In this document: in pieces, positions 47,775-59,908 of the stretch
Layout: each line of letters begins with the position of its first letter
Numbering within the stretch: the stretch's first letter is position 1
NCBI RefSeq assembly: GCF_904849725.1
Contig: NC_058524.1
Span: 489,497,763 to 489,561,762 of the forward strand
Reading direction: 5' to 3'
Length of the DNA: 64,000 nt
Source of the DNA: Hordeum vulgare subsp. vulgare
Taxonomy: Eukaryota; Streptophyta; Magnoliopsida; Poales; Poaceae
Notes under the pieces: generated by a model
Told to the model about the DNA's origin: nothing
Seen by the model: only the letters and a program-made list of their open reading frames with translations
The model's database searches: none
Position numbers and translations under genes: made by a program

Positions 47775-48190
47775 CGAAAGCACAACTTCTCCCTAGGTGG
47801 TTTTGGTAATTAATAACAACACATATTTCATTGGACTAATGATTGTACAAAGTATATTTGAGGAAAAGTTCAATGAATGGATTGGCAAAGAATTGTGAGG
47901 AAATACCTGAGATGCAAGGAACATCTATTGGCAACAAGCTTCAAGACACCACGTTTTGCATTTTGTGAGAAATCACACTTGCGTCCATAGGAAAGCCAAT
48001 TATATTAAAAGGGTCTGAAGTATCAATGATGATTTGGTTGCTCAAGTGCTTAGAGCTTAGCCACCAAAAATACTCATGAGTTCTCCCACAAATATACTCT
48101 GTCAAAACCCTAACACTTAAATAAACGGAGGCCCACGGCCTCCACTACCCACCAGTACGCGAACCATACCCCCTCGCGTGACCTGCCCTC
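47775..48190 (+). repeat. Start of the 3' LTR of element G (truncated)
   Basis: Begins at GAAAGCACAACTTCTCCC; the canonical TG start appears mutated to CG. The right limit is approximate, set where the sequence changes to another LTR type. Confidence 0.45.
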
Positions 48191-49344
48191 TAGTGACCAC
48201 CCCTTAAGTTGGCTGGGCTCTACTTCGGTCGCAAGAAATATAATTTATGCATAAAAATCCCCACAAACTTTTAGCCCGATCAATGTTACGGATCTTTGGA
48301 TATTTAAGAAATGGTGAAGGGCCAAAAAATAGGAACACGAAATAGAAGAGAACAGAGAGGGAGATCCAATCTTGGAGGGGCTCCTGCCCCTCCGCCGCCA
48401 TGGAGGCCATGGACCAGAGGGGGAAATCTCCTCCCATCTAGGGGGAGGCAAGGAATAAGAAGGAGGGGGATCTATCCCCCTCTCTCCCGGTGGCGCCAGA
48501 CCACCGCTGGGGCAAGGAGCGTGACGGCGATCTACATCAACAATCTTGCCTCCGTCAACACCAACTCTCTCCCCCTCTATGAAGCGGTATCTTTTCCCAG
48601 TGTAACTTTCTATTTAAACATGGTGCTCAACACTACATACTATTTCCCAATGATATGTGTCTATCCTATGATGTTTGAGTAGATCTGTTTTGTCCTATGG
48701 GTTAATTGGTGAAATTGTTATGATTGGTTTAATTTGCATGTGGATATGGTGTTGTCCTTTGGTGCCCATCATATGAGCACGCGTGTGGAACACACCATAG
48801 GGTTAGTTGTATGATGATAGGACTATGCATTGGAGGGCAAGAGTGACAAAATACTTCTTCCTAAAATAGAAATTGATGCATACGGGATTGAAGAGGGAGC
48901 AATATATATCTTAATGCTATGGTTGGGGTTTGCCTTAATGAACGTTAGTAATTGTAGATGCTTGCTAATAGTTCCAATCATAAGTGCATAGACTTCCAAG
49001 TAAGGGATGACATGCTAGAAGTGGCCTCTCCCACATAGAAACATGATATCGGTCTAGTAACATAGTCAATTGCCTAGGCACAAATCCTTCTCTTGTATTA
49101 CAAAAAGATTGTTACAACACTATTGTATTTATTATCTTGAAATTTATTTCTAGTTTTATTCTAGAAAAGTACTTCTAGTTTTATTCTTGTTTTAGGTAAA
49201 GCAAACGTTAAGTGTGCGTAGAGTTGTATCGGTGGTCGATAGAACTTGAGGCAATATTTGTTCCACCTTTAGCAGCTCGTTGTGTTCGACACTCTTATTT
49301 ATCGAAAAGGGCTTCAAACGATCCCCTATACTTGTGGGTTATCA
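48190..49344 (+). repeat. LTR fragment, 3' part complete
   Basis: Ends CTATACTTGTGGGTTATCA at 49344, a typical LTR terminus, with no primer site following, so it is a 3' or solo LTR. The middle (48540-48730) is homologous to the reverse complement of 58290-58460. No coding capacity; the 123-residue ORF at 48311 is not supported. Confidence 0.55.
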
Positions 49345-50470
49345 TTGGTGCATCCCTAAAATCACGTGTGTGCGAGTGCACGTGGTAACCATGTTGGAAG
49401 CAAGGTGTTTGACATGCAAAGCTCGCGCTCTGGACATTGGGGTCCTAGGCCGTCGCCCAAGCACCATGCTCGTGCCATTGTAGTTTGCTCGTGCCACTCA
49501 ACTCACTCCCCTATGCCCATGTGTCTAGCTCCTAGCCCTCTTTGACACAACGATGTGGAACAGTGTGCACGCATGTACCCCTACCCCACTAAGGGTGCGG
49601 AATCTTTGCTCATGTGCATATACAACCGCTCAGTGCCTCTCTTGTTCTGAATCCATGCCCGAGCCGCACACCTCGCATGTCGTGGTTTTGTCACGGCATA
49701 TGTCCTCATGAGAGAACTTAGGTGTGAGTCTATCGCAACTATGTGGCGGCTTGAGAGGGTTTGCTCGGAATCAATAGACGCGACTTTACCTAGGTTCAAC
49801 CCCTCTGATGGAGGTCAAAGCCTACGTCCTACTTGTGTTTCATTGACGAAGATGATGATCTTGATTACAAGGGTCCGGACTCGCTACCTCTAATCTCGTG
49901 GGTGTCTAATCTGTCTATCTCTAATTGCTTGAATGTGTCATGGCTCAATCTCACCTCTCCCCCTTGGGGCGCCTTACCCCTCCTTATATAAGTGGAACGG
50001 GTGGGTTTATATGTAGAGTCCTATAGGAGTAGTAATAGGACTAGTCTTTCTTGAATCCTAATCCGGGTCTTGTTTCCTTCTCGGGGGAGTCTTTCCTCTT
50101 GTTGGACCTTCTGTGTGAGCCGACCCTCCTGGCCCCTCTATGAGTCACCTTATGCCAGGATGTAAGTTGGGACTTGGGCCTTCGTCGTTTATCTGAGTCG
50201 CCTGCGGGGTCAAGTATGAGTCGCCTCCTAGGTCACTACTGAGTCGCGGGTGAGTCGCCAAGTCCCAGACGGGTCATACTTCAAGCCGGGTTACACCGTG
50301 GGGTATATCCTTAACATCGCCAGAGCACCAACAACTTTCTCGTGTCAGTGCTCGGTGCTCACCATCTCCCTCCACTATAAGTTGATCACTCTCGAGCCGC
50401 TCAAACCATCCCATCCACCTCCTCTGGCCACAAATCAAGCTCAAACGAGCGGGGCAAGGCCAGGAGGCCT
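49345..50470 (+). repeat. Probable LTR-like fragment and flanking sequence
   Basis: Contains TATATA (49985-49990), repeated GAGTCGC motifs (50190-50260) and an end resembling an LTR terminus (GGGGTATATCCTTAACA, to 50316). 50317-50470 continues after element E at 57256 and is unassigned. No gene is supported. Confidence 0.35.
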
Positions 50471-52027
50471 TGATACGTCTCCAACGTATCTATAATTTTT
50501 GATGGTTTCATGCTATTATCTTGTCAAACTTTGGATGTTCTGCATGCCTTTTATATATTTTTTTGGAACTAACTTATTAACTCAGTGCCAAGTGTCAGTT
50601 CGTGTTTTTTCCATGTTTTTGACCCCTTTCACAGGAGATTTTGAAACGGAGTCCAAACGGAAGAAAATCCCCGAAAAGATTTTTTCCGGAACGGAAGAAG
50701 ATCAGGAAGCTTGGGAGCCAAGATAGGGGAGCCCCAGGGGCCCCACAAGCCCCCACCCCACGGCCAGGGGGGTAGGCCGTGCTACCCAGGCTTGTGGGCC
50801 CCCTGAGCATCCCCTAACCTAGGGATTGCGCCTATAAATTCCCTAAAAATCCCAAAAAAATCAGGACATCATCGAAATCACTTTTCCGCCGCCGCAAGCT
50901 TGTCTCCGCAAGATCCCATCTGGGGCACGTTTTAGTGCCCTGCCGGAGGGGGGATTCAGACACGGAGGGCTTCTCCATCAACACCATGACCTCTTCGATG
51001 ATGCGTGAGTAGTTCACCATAGACCTACGGGTCCATAGCTAGTAACTAGATGGCTTCTTCTCTCTCTTGGATCTTCAATACAAAGTTCTCCATGATCTTC
51101 ATGGAGATCTATCCGATGTAATCTTCTTTTGCGGTGTGTTTTTCGAGATCCTGTGAATTGTGGATTTACCATCAGATTATCTATGAATCTTATTTCAGTT
51201 TCTTCTGATCTCTCTTATGCATGATTTCATATCCTTGTAATTCTCTTCGAGTTGTGGGTTTTGTTTGGCCAACTAGATCTATGATTCTTGCAATGGGAGA
51301 AGTGATTGGTTTTGGGTTCATACCGTGCGGTGACCTCACCCAGTGATAAAAGGGGTAGCAAGGCACGCATCGTGTTGTTGCCATCAAGGGTAAAAAGATG
51401 GGGTTTTCATCATTGGTTTGAGATTATCCCTCTACATCATGTCATCTTGCTTAAGGCGTTACTCTGTTCATCATGAACTCAATACACTAGATGCATGCTG
51501 GATAGCGGTCGATGTGTGGAGTAATAGTAGTAGATGCAGAAAGTATCAGTCTACTTGTCTCAGACGTTATGCCTATATGTATGATCATTGCCTTAGATAT
51601 CGTCATGACTTTACGCGGTTCTATCAATTGCTCGACAGTAATTTGTTCACCCATCATGATACTTGCTATTATGAGAGAAGCCTCTAGTGAACACTATGGC
51701 CCCCAGGGTCTACTCCACACCATATTTTCAGCCTTACACTTTTTACTTCGTCGCACTTTCCGCCTTCAGATCTCACTTTGCAAACAATCTTGAAGGGATT
51801 GACAACCCCTTTGAAGCGTTGGGTGCAAGCTTGTTTGTGTTTGCGCAGGTACTCTGGACATGACAAGGCCCTCCTTCTGGATCGATACCTTGGTTCTAAA
51901 ACTGAGGGAAATACTTACTACTCCTGTGCTGCATCACCCTTTCCTCTTCAAGGGAAAAACCGACACAAACGAGAGAAGTAACAAGAAGAATTCCTAGCGC
52001 CAAGGAAGGACTTTTGTTGCCACAGCA
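50471..52027 (+). repeat. 5' LTR of element E
   Basis: 1,557 bp, starting TGATACGTCTCCAACG and ending TGCCACAGCA. The tail contains ATTCCTAGCGCC (51990-52001), a copy of the adjacent primer-site start. Confidence 0.93.
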
Positions 52028-52037
52028 TAAGAATTTC

Positions 52038-52055
52038 TAGCGCCGTTGCCGGGGA
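52038..52055 (+). other. Primer-binding site of element E (tRNA-Asp type)
   Basis: TAGCGCCGTTGCCGGGGA, one base different from the tRNA-Asp complement, 10 bases after the LTR. Confidence 0.85.
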
Positions 52056-52276
52056 GGAAGATCAAGTTAAGAACTCATCCAAGTAGGTGACGCAAACTCA
52101 TCTCTTTCATTTTCTTTGTTTGCCAGTTGCCTCTCGTTTTCCTCTCCCCCACTTCACCAATTTTCCTTTTTTGTTTGCCTTTTTCGTTCGCCCTTTTCTT
52201 TCGCTTGCTTTCTGTTCGCTTGTGTGCTATGTTCCTTCAATATGCTTGCATCTTCGCTTGCTGAAAATCTAGTGAT

Positions 52277-53026
52277 ATGGATCCTCATCCACTTGCTAAT
52301 CTCTTTAAGAGATCCAATTATGTTGATCCAATTGCTAGTGAGTTGAGTGCACTTGACTATCTTTATGGAGTTTTGCTTGAGATGCGTGAATCTGAAAATT
52401 GTGAGGAAGAAATTTATGAAGTGATTCATGACGGCTCCTTGGATGAAAAGCATGATTGCAATGGTTTCACTATAAATTCTATTAGTGACAATCATGATAA
52501 GAATAAGCAAAACCCTAAGCTTGGGGATGCTAGTTTTGCTATATCCACTACTTGTTGCAATGATCATGAGTGGGGCGATGATTTTTCTTATGATCTTGAA
52601 AATTTGTTTAAGCCTCATGATGAATATGATATTTGCAATATTATTGAAAGTGGGTTTGGAGAAGTCATGACTTTAGTTGATGATAATCCCACTATTTTTG
52701 AAGAGCGTCAACTTTGCATGCATGTGGATCATGAAAAGAATATCCTATGTTATAGTTACATTGTTGAATTCTAATATGATCCCGCATGTAATTATTATGA
52801 GAGAGGAAAATATGGTGGTGGAAACTTTCATATCACTAAATCGCCTCTCGTTATGTTGAGATTGCTATTGTCTCTTTCTTCTTCCTTGCATATGGTAACT
52901 ATCGATTGTCTCAACAATCTGTTTTCCTATAAAATTCCTATGCATAGGAAGTATGTTAGACTTAGATCTAATTTTCACATGCTTTATGATGCTCTCGTTG
53001 TACTTCAATTCTTGTCTTTTGTGTGA
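52277..53026 (+). pseudogene. Unknown ORF of element E, in the position of gag
   Basis: ATG at 52277 (Met-Asp-Pro-His-Pro-Leu-Ala-Asn). 165 residues to a TAA at 52772-52774; the same frame then continues open for 83 more codons to TGA at 53024-53026, so the original protein was probably 249 residues with one nonsense change. The first part is acidic (Asp/Glu/Asn-rich, with GDASFAISTTCCNDHEWGDD); the second part is basic and hydrophobic (KSPLVMLRLLLSLSSSLHM, KIPMHRKYVRLRSNFHML). No signal peptide, zinc knuckle or protease motif. It starts about 220 bp after the primer site, exactly where gag starts in A. I do not recognise it. Confidence 0.6.
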
Positions 53027-55729
53027 GCATCATTGAATTATCAATGCCTAGCTAAGGGCGTTAAACAATAGCGCTTGTTGGGATGCAACCGAATGAATTT
53101 ATCTTTTTGTTTCTCTTTTTGTTGCGTCCACACTTTCATAATTCTGTTGTGATTGTGTTTTTTGTGTTTCTTTTTGTGTTTGAGCCAAGCAAAACCTTTA
53201 TGACTAGTCTTGGTAATGGTTGTTTGATCCTGCTGGAAAAAGACAAAAAAAATTTCGCTCACGAGATGATTTTTCATTTTTATTAAGAAAGAGGTTTTGA
53301 GTTGATTCTTTCTGCTTCTGGTTTATATGCCTTTTGCCCAGGCCGTCATAATGTTTCAGATTTTTTGAGGTACCAGAAGTATACGAAGTATACAGATTGC
53401 TACAGACTAGTCTATTTTTGACTGATTTTGTTTTCGTTGAGTTGGTTGCTTGTTTTGATGAAACTATGGTTAGTATCGGGGTACTAGCCATGGAAAAGTG
53501 AGAATACAGTAGCCCAACACCAATATAGATGGAATTCAAATTTGCTACAGTACCAAAAGAAGTGGTAGTTTGTTTTCTTGTGCTAATGTTATCACGAGTT
53601 TCTGTTTAAGTTTTGTGTTGTGAAGTTTTCAAGTTTTGGGTGATGTTCTCATGGACAAAGAGATAAGGAGTGGAAAGAGCGCAAGCTTGGGGATGCCCAA
53701 GGCATACCAAGCCAAATTCAAGGACACCAAAAAGCCTAAGCTTGGGGATGCCCCGGGAAGGCATCCCCTCTTTCGTCTTCAATCCATCGGTAACATTACT
53801 TGGAGCTATATTTGTATTCACCACATGATATGTGTTTTGCTTGGAGCATCTTTTATCGTAGGAGTCTTTTCTTTTTGTTGTGTCACAATCATCCTTGATG
53901 CACACCTTTTTGAGAGAGAGAGACATGCACTCATCATGATTTTGCTAGAATGCTCATAGTGCTTCACTTATATCTTTTGAGCTAGATACGTTTGCTCTAT
54001 GTGCTTCACTTATATCTTTTAGAGCACGGCGGTGCGTGATTTGGTAGTTGGATTATGCTATGAAAGTAGTCCCAAATGTGATAGGTACCCAAAGAGTATG
54101 CAAAAACCTCCATCTTCATGTGCATTGAGTAGAAAGAGAAGTTTCGATTACTCTCAATTAGTTTTGAGACATGGATTCGCTAATATTGAGAGCTATGTTA
54201 GTAGGGTGTTGTGAATCTAGAGATACTTGTGTTGAAGTTAGTGATTCCCGTAGCATGCACGTATGGGGAACCGCTATGTTAGGAAGTCGGAGCATAATTG
54301 ATCTATTGATTTTCATCCTTTGTGTTGAGGTCGGGATCACGCGATGGTTAACACCTACCAACCCTTCCACTCGGAGTATGCGTTTAGCACTTTGTTTCGA
54401 TTACTAATAAAAACTTTCACAACAAGTATGTGAGTTCTTCATGACTAATGTGAGCCCATGGTATAGATGCACTTTCACCTTCCACCATTGCTAGCCTCTC
54501 TAGTGCCGCGCAATTCTCGCCCGTGCACAAACCCACCAAATTCCTTCCTCAAAACAGCCACCATATCTACCTACTATGGCATTTTCATAGCCATTCCGAG
54601 ATATATTGCCATGCAAATCCCACTCTTCCATCTCACGACTTGTGCCTTCACTCTCATATTGCCATTGCATGACCGTAAGATAGCTAGCGAGATGTTCTCA
54701 ACGTCATACGCCATGCTAGATCGTTGCACATCCCGGTACACTGCCGGAGGCATTTCCTATAGAGTCATCATCATTCTGATCTTTGAGCTGTGAGTAAATA
54801 AAAGTGTGATAATCATCATTATTAGAGCATTGTCCCATGTGAGGAAATAAAAAAAAAGAGGCCAAAGAGCCCAAAAAAAAGAGAAAAGAAAAAAAATAAA
54901 AAAAAGAAGCCTAAGAGCCCAAATGAAAAAAAGAGAGAAAAAGAGAGAAGGGACAATGCTACTATCTTTTCCCACACTTGTGCTTCATAATAGCACCATG
55001 TTCTTCATGATTGAGAGCTTCTTGCTTTGTCACCACGATATGCTAGTGGGAATCTTCATTATAAAACTTGGCTTGTATATTCCAATGATGGGCTTCCTCA
55101 AAATTGCCCTAGGTCTTCGTGAGCAAGCAAGTTGGATGAACACCCACTAGTTTTCCTTTTGAGCTTTCACATACTTATAGCTCTAGTGCATATCTTGTAT
55201 GGCAATCCCTACTCATTCACATTGATGTCTATTAATGGGCATCTCCATAGCCCTTTGATACGTCGAGTCAATGTGACCATCTCCTCCTTTTTGTCTCACA
55301 ACCACCACCACACTCTATTCCACCTATAGTGTTATATCCATGGCTCGCGCTCATGTATTGCGTGATAGTTATAAAAAGTTTGAGAAAGTAAGAGTGCTAA
55401 AACAATTACTTGGCCAATACCGGGGTTGTGCATGATTTACATTAGTTGTGTGAGGATGATGGAGCATAGCCAGACTATATGCTTTTGTAGGGATAACTTT
55501 CTTTGGCCTTGTTATTTTGAAAGTTCATGATTACCTTGCTAGTTTGCTTGAAGTATTATTGTTTTCATGTCAATAGCAAACTATTGTTTTGAATCTTACG
55601 GATCTGAACATTCATGTCACATGAAAGAAGTTGCAACGGACAACTATGCTAGGTAGCATTCCACATCAAAAATTCATTCTTTATCACTTCCCTACTCGAG
55701 GACAAGCAGGAGTTAAGCTTGGGGATGCT
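53027..55729 (+). other. Non-coding 3' internal region of element E
   Basis: Homologous to the reverse complement of 1-2481 (A), to 35926-38430 (D) and to 6430-7021 (B). Ends in the polypurine tract AAGCTTGGGGATGC directly before the 3' LTR. The AAGCTTGGGGATGCC motif occurs twice more (about 53684 and 53736). No supported gene. Confidence 0.75.
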
Positions 55730-57250
55730 TGATACGTCTCCAACGTATCTATAATTTTTGATGGTTTCATGCTATTATCTTGTCAAACTTTGGATGTTTT
55801 GCATGTCTTCTATATATTTTTTTGGAACTAACTTATTAACTCAGTGCCAAGTGCCAGTTCCTATTTTTTCCATGTTTTCGACCCCTTTCAGAGGAGATTT
55901 TGAAACGGAGTTCAAAAGGAAGAAAATCCCCGAAAAGATTTTTTCCGAAACGGAAGAAGATCAGGAAGCTTGGGAGCCAAGGCAGGGGAGCCCCAGGGGC
56001 CCCACAAGCCCCCACCCCGCGGCCAGGGGGTAGGCCGCGCCACCCAGGCTTGTGGGCCCCCTGAGCGTCCCTGGACCTAGGGGTTGCGCCTATAAATTTC
56101 CTAAAAATTCCAAAAAAATCAGGAGATCATCGAAATCACTTTTCCGCCGCCGCAAGCTTCTGTCTCCGCAAGATCCCATCTGGCGCATGTTTTGGTGCCC
56201 TGTTGGAGGGGGGACTCGGACACGGAGGGCTTCTCCATCAATACCATGACCTCTCCGATGATGCGTGAGTAGTTCGCCATAGACCTACGGGTCCATAGCT
56301 AGTAACTAGACGGCTTCTTCTCTCTCTTGGATCTTCAATACAAAGTTCTCCATGATCTTCATGGAGATCTATCCGATGTAATCTTATTTTGCATTGTGTT
56401 TGTCGAGATCCGATGAATTGTGGATTTATGATCATATTATCTATGAATCTTATTTGAGTTTCTTCTGATCTCTCTTATGCATGATTTCATATCCTTGTAA
56501 TTCATTTTGAGTTGCGGGTTTTGTTTGGCCAACTGGATCTTTGATTCTTGCAATGGGAGAAGTGCTTGGTTTTGGGTTCATACCGTGCGGTGACCTCACC
56601 CAATGACATAAGGGGTAGCGAGGCACGCATCTTGTTGTTGCCATCAAGGGTAAAAAGGTGGGGTTTTCATCATTGGTTTGAGATTATCCCTCTACATCAT
56701 GTCATCTTGCTTAAGGCGTTACTCTGTTCGTCATGAACTCAATACACTAGATGCATGTTGGATAGCGGTCGGTCTACTTGTCTCAGACGTGATGCCTATA
56801 TGTATGATCATTGCATTAGATATCTTCATGACTTTGCGCGGTTCTATCAATTGCTCGACAGTAATTTGTTCACCCACCGTGATAGTTTCTATTATGAGAG
56901 AAGCCTCCAGTGAACACTATGGCCCCCAGGGTCTACTCCACACCATATTTTCAGCCTTACACTTTTTACTTCATCGCACTTTCCGCCTTCAGATCTCACT
57001 TTGCAAACAATCTTGAAGGGATTGACAACCCCTATGAAGCGTTGGGTGCAAGCTTGTTTGTGTTTGCGCAGGTACTCTAGACTTGACAAGGCCCTCCTTC
57101 TAGATCGATACCTTGGTTCTTGAACTGAGGGAAATACTTACTGCAACTGTGTTGCATCACCCTTTCCTCTTCAAGGGAAAAACCGACGCAAACTAGAGAA
57201 GTAACAAGAAGAATTCCTAGCGCCAAGGAAGGACTTTTGTTGCCGCAACA
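55730..57250 (+). repeat. 3' LTR of element E
   Basis: 1,521 bp, TGATACGTCTCCAACG ... TGCCGCAACA. It carries the same extended tail as the 5' LTR. It lacks a short stretch of the 5' LTR near 56770. Confidence 0.93.
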
Positions 57251-58190
57251 GGCCTCCTGCCTCCGATCATCAATATAGTTGGCCGAAAATGCCCCTTGGC
57301 CATCGCTTGCTCTTGCTTCCTTCTTATTCTACTACTGCTCCACGGGAGTCTGTGGTGACCCCATGAGCATGATGCTGCAGCCAGCTGGTTGGAAAATCAT
57401 CGACAATGATAACTCCGATGAGATCCTCCGCCCGTCGTCTCTGGAGAAGATCGTAGCCTCATCGTACTTTCGTCCTTGACCCAGCCACGAGTACGTACGT
57501 GCGCCTCATGTATCCCTATACCTATCCTGACCATTGTCAGCAGTCGTTGTGGTCTCCTTGCCAGAGAATCACCGGCGACAGCGCTGCCCCGCATCTGCCC
57601 TCTCTCTCTCATTTAACCTTGACATGGGACCCACATGTCAACCTCTCTTCTCTCTCCCGAACCATTTTCTAAGTGGAGGCGCACTGGCAAAATACGCCTT
57701 TGACGTGGCTCTCGCATTGTGTCATTGGGTTTGTCATTCTCGATAGCTATTCTTGTCACTGTTATGGCGATGGTCCATCACATAAATGCTATTAATGTCG
57801 AAACAAGTAACTGATATATCCAAAGATGTTCTTAAAGAACAAATCATTTATCAATTGGAAATACTCTATAAAGTCAATAGAGAAGAAATTCTGTCAAATT
57901 CATTCAATTTCATATTTTGATGAAAACTTTGAACAACTGCCATTTCTAAACCATAAGTCGAAATGACTTGAAACTTTTTGCTATAATTTTTCATGGGCTA
58001 ATATTTGTGTTGGGACAATTTGAGATATTTCCTTGTTGTGTAGAATTTCTTGTTATAGAAAACATTCTCTGTGATATTTTGTTTTTAATATTAAATAATT
58101 TTCAACTGAAACTAATTGTGTTGGAGATCTTGCATACGCAAACAATCCCTTTTTGGGGTGTAAGCTTATGTTACTATAAGTGAATCATGA
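57251..58190. other. Unassigned sequence
   Basis: Starts with the GGCCT duplication. 57280-57750 is moderately GC-rich and has some look of a gene flank. The 66-codon ORF at 57279 lacks an ATG at its start and has no recognisable motif. 57770-58190 is AT-rich. Nothing else seen. Confidence 0.4.
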
Positions 58191-58500
58191 ACATACTGCA
58201 AACACTCCACCGCGATTCATTCACATGTGCTCCTCGCGGAAGGCACCTTAGTACAACACTATATCAACATAAAACTCATATCAATAACATCATACCACAC
58301 AATTAACCCGTAGGACAAAATAGATCTACTAAAACATCATAGGATCCCCCACACATCATTGAATAATAATATATAGAACTAAGCGCCATGTTTAAGTAGA
58401 GATTACAACTGGCAGAAAAGGGTTTACACCACCACATAGAGGGGGAGAGTTGGTGGTGACAGTGTCGAAGTTGTTCGTGTTGGACACAGTTCATACTAGG
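58190..58500 (-). repeat. LTR fragment, reverse orientation
   Basis: The minus strand matches 48540-48730 (CATCATAGGATCC/GATGTTTGAGTAGATC blocks and the TGTCCTACGGGTTAATT block), so it is a piece of a related LTR. Confidence 0.6.
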
Positions 58501-59130
58501 TCACACCATGGATCAACAAAAAATAATTAAAACTGCACACTAATGATTTAATTACGGCACATGGTATCTCGTTTGTTGGGATCAACGAGATGGTTTCTAT
58601 TGTGATCCGGAGGTGATCACTGTGTTAAGATGACGGATATGGTTATGCGGTAACCATCCTCGTAAGAGAGAACCTGAGTGGCTATGACTTACACATCCTG
58701 AGTAGTTTGTCATATCTTGCATATAACCTGCTTAAATTTCATGTCATTATTTGTCATTATTGTATTGTTTGTTGTGAGATTGCGACTACATTCAAAGTAC
58801 TCATTTGGCGTATCATGAAAGTTTCAGGAGAAATCTTACTTGGAGTCTGAGTTCCATCGTCGCAATCTAGGTCATGTCCCATCAGTGTCCCTGTGAGATG
58901 GAGTTCTGCTACGTCGTCTTTCTACTGCCAAGTAGATTTGTCGTGATCATTGAGGCCCCATGTGTGTGTACTAAATAATGTACATATTGTTTAGTCGCAT
59001 CGAGTGTGCCGCTGGGCCTCGCCTCTTTATGTAACCCTGAACATATGTATTCACTTGAGAATTAATAAAGCAGTTGTATTTCTGTACCAAATTTTTGTTT
59101 GCGAGAAAAAATGATCCATGGGCTAGCAAT
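58501..59130 (+). repeat. Probable 3' part of a gypsy LTR
   Basis: Ends with a poly(A)-signal-type stretch GAATTAATAAAGCAGTTG (AATAAA at 59064-59069), similar in layout to the LTR of element F near 63260. Boundaries uncertain. Confidence 0.4.
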
Positions 59131-59446
59131 GCAAGGTAAATCGGTCACTCTCAGCTGGGGTGCCACACAGCATCCCCAAACAGCAAAACCCAACAATGTC
59201 ACTCATATCAATAGGCCAACAATCAAAATGAATTAGACCCCATCCACTTCCCATTCACATGTTGTACCCTCTCTAGCACTTTGTGGTTTAGTTATCACAA
59301 TGAATTCTTTACCTATTTACCTAATACTAAAGCGGCTATTGCTTCTGTCAAAAAATCCATCGTGCACGTTTTGCAAAAAATCCCCTAATCTTTTTGATAA
59401 TTGAACCCGTAGTCTAGTAAATAAGTTAAAAACCATTTTTCACTGC
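59131..59446. other. Unassigned sequence
   Basis: AT-rich. Contains CTAATACTAAAGCGGCTATT (59320-59339), which looks like part of a small repeat. No gene seen. Confidence 0.3.
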
Positions 59447-59908
59447 TGCTCATACCTGGCAAAACGGGCCGGCCCGGCCCGCCGTAATCGTGCCACGCAC
59501 GGCACGGCCCGCTTGGGCCCGATTAATATACGGGTCGTGCCATGCCGGCCCGCGTGCCAGCCACCCAGGCCCAAGCACGGCACGTGGCCTAATCGGGTCG
59601 GCCCGTGGCACGCTAGGCCCACGACACGCTGCCCTATTTTAATTCAAAAAAATAAAACATGGAAAAAAATCAGGCTCCCGCGCCCATTTCCCGCGCCCCC
59701 TCCCTTTCTTGCGCCCCACCTCCCTTTCCCGTGCCCCCCTCCCGCCCAGCCGCCCCTGCGCCCCTGCTGACCGCGCCCAGATCTATCAGCCCAAATGTGC
59801 CCCCCGCCGGACCGCCTCGCTCCCTCCTAATCGGGTCGTGCTGTGCTGGCACGCGGGCTCGGGGTGGCGGCCCGAGCACGGCCCACAGCGTGCTCGTTCC
59901 TGGCCCGA
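59447..59908. mobile_element. GGCCCG-rich hAT-like element, probably truncated
   Basis: Strongly enriched for GGCCCG, GGCACG and CGTGCC in both orientations near both ends (59460-59640 and 59830-59908), an arrangement typical of plant non-autonomous hAT elements. The left end may be ACCTGGCAAAACGGGCC. The right end meets the LTR start of element F, which may have inserted into it. Confidence 0.45.

Larger units (their letters stand above)
33282..48190 (+). mobile_element. Element G: decayed copia-like LTR element with two ORFs, interrupted twice
   Basis: Pieces are 33282-34416, 42247-43154 and 44809-48190, which read through when element D and the solo LTR are removed. The first carries a gag-like ORF, the middle ones non-coding sequence with CTCGGTG/CACCGA motifs, the last a second ORF, a polypurine tract AAAAAGGGGG (47761-47770) and the start of the 3' LTR (about 47775). 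No reverse transcriptase or integrase is seen. The left part is cut by the CACTA end at 33281. Confidence 0.65.
50471..57250 (+). mobile_element. Element E: complete non-autonomous LTR retrotransposon with an unknown ORF
   Basis: 6,780 bp with a perfect 5-bp duplication GGCCT (50466-50470 and 57251-57255). 5' LTR 50471-52027, primer site, leader, one ORF, ~2.7 kb non-coding, polypurine tract, 3' LTR 55730-57250. The leader matches that of element A up to the start codon region, and the downstream part matches A and D from about 53043 onward (CTAGCTAAGGGCGTTAAAC). gag and protease are absent, replaced by an unrelated ORF. No enzyme genes at all. Confidence 0.95.

Noticed and set aside
52154..52618. 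154-residue minus-strand ORF
   Set aside because: Antisense to the leader and ORF of element E; no supporting feature.
57279..57479. 66-codon ORF with a hydrophobic start, possibly a signal peptide
   Set aside because: No ATG at the start, a stop directly upstream in frame, and no recognisable family.
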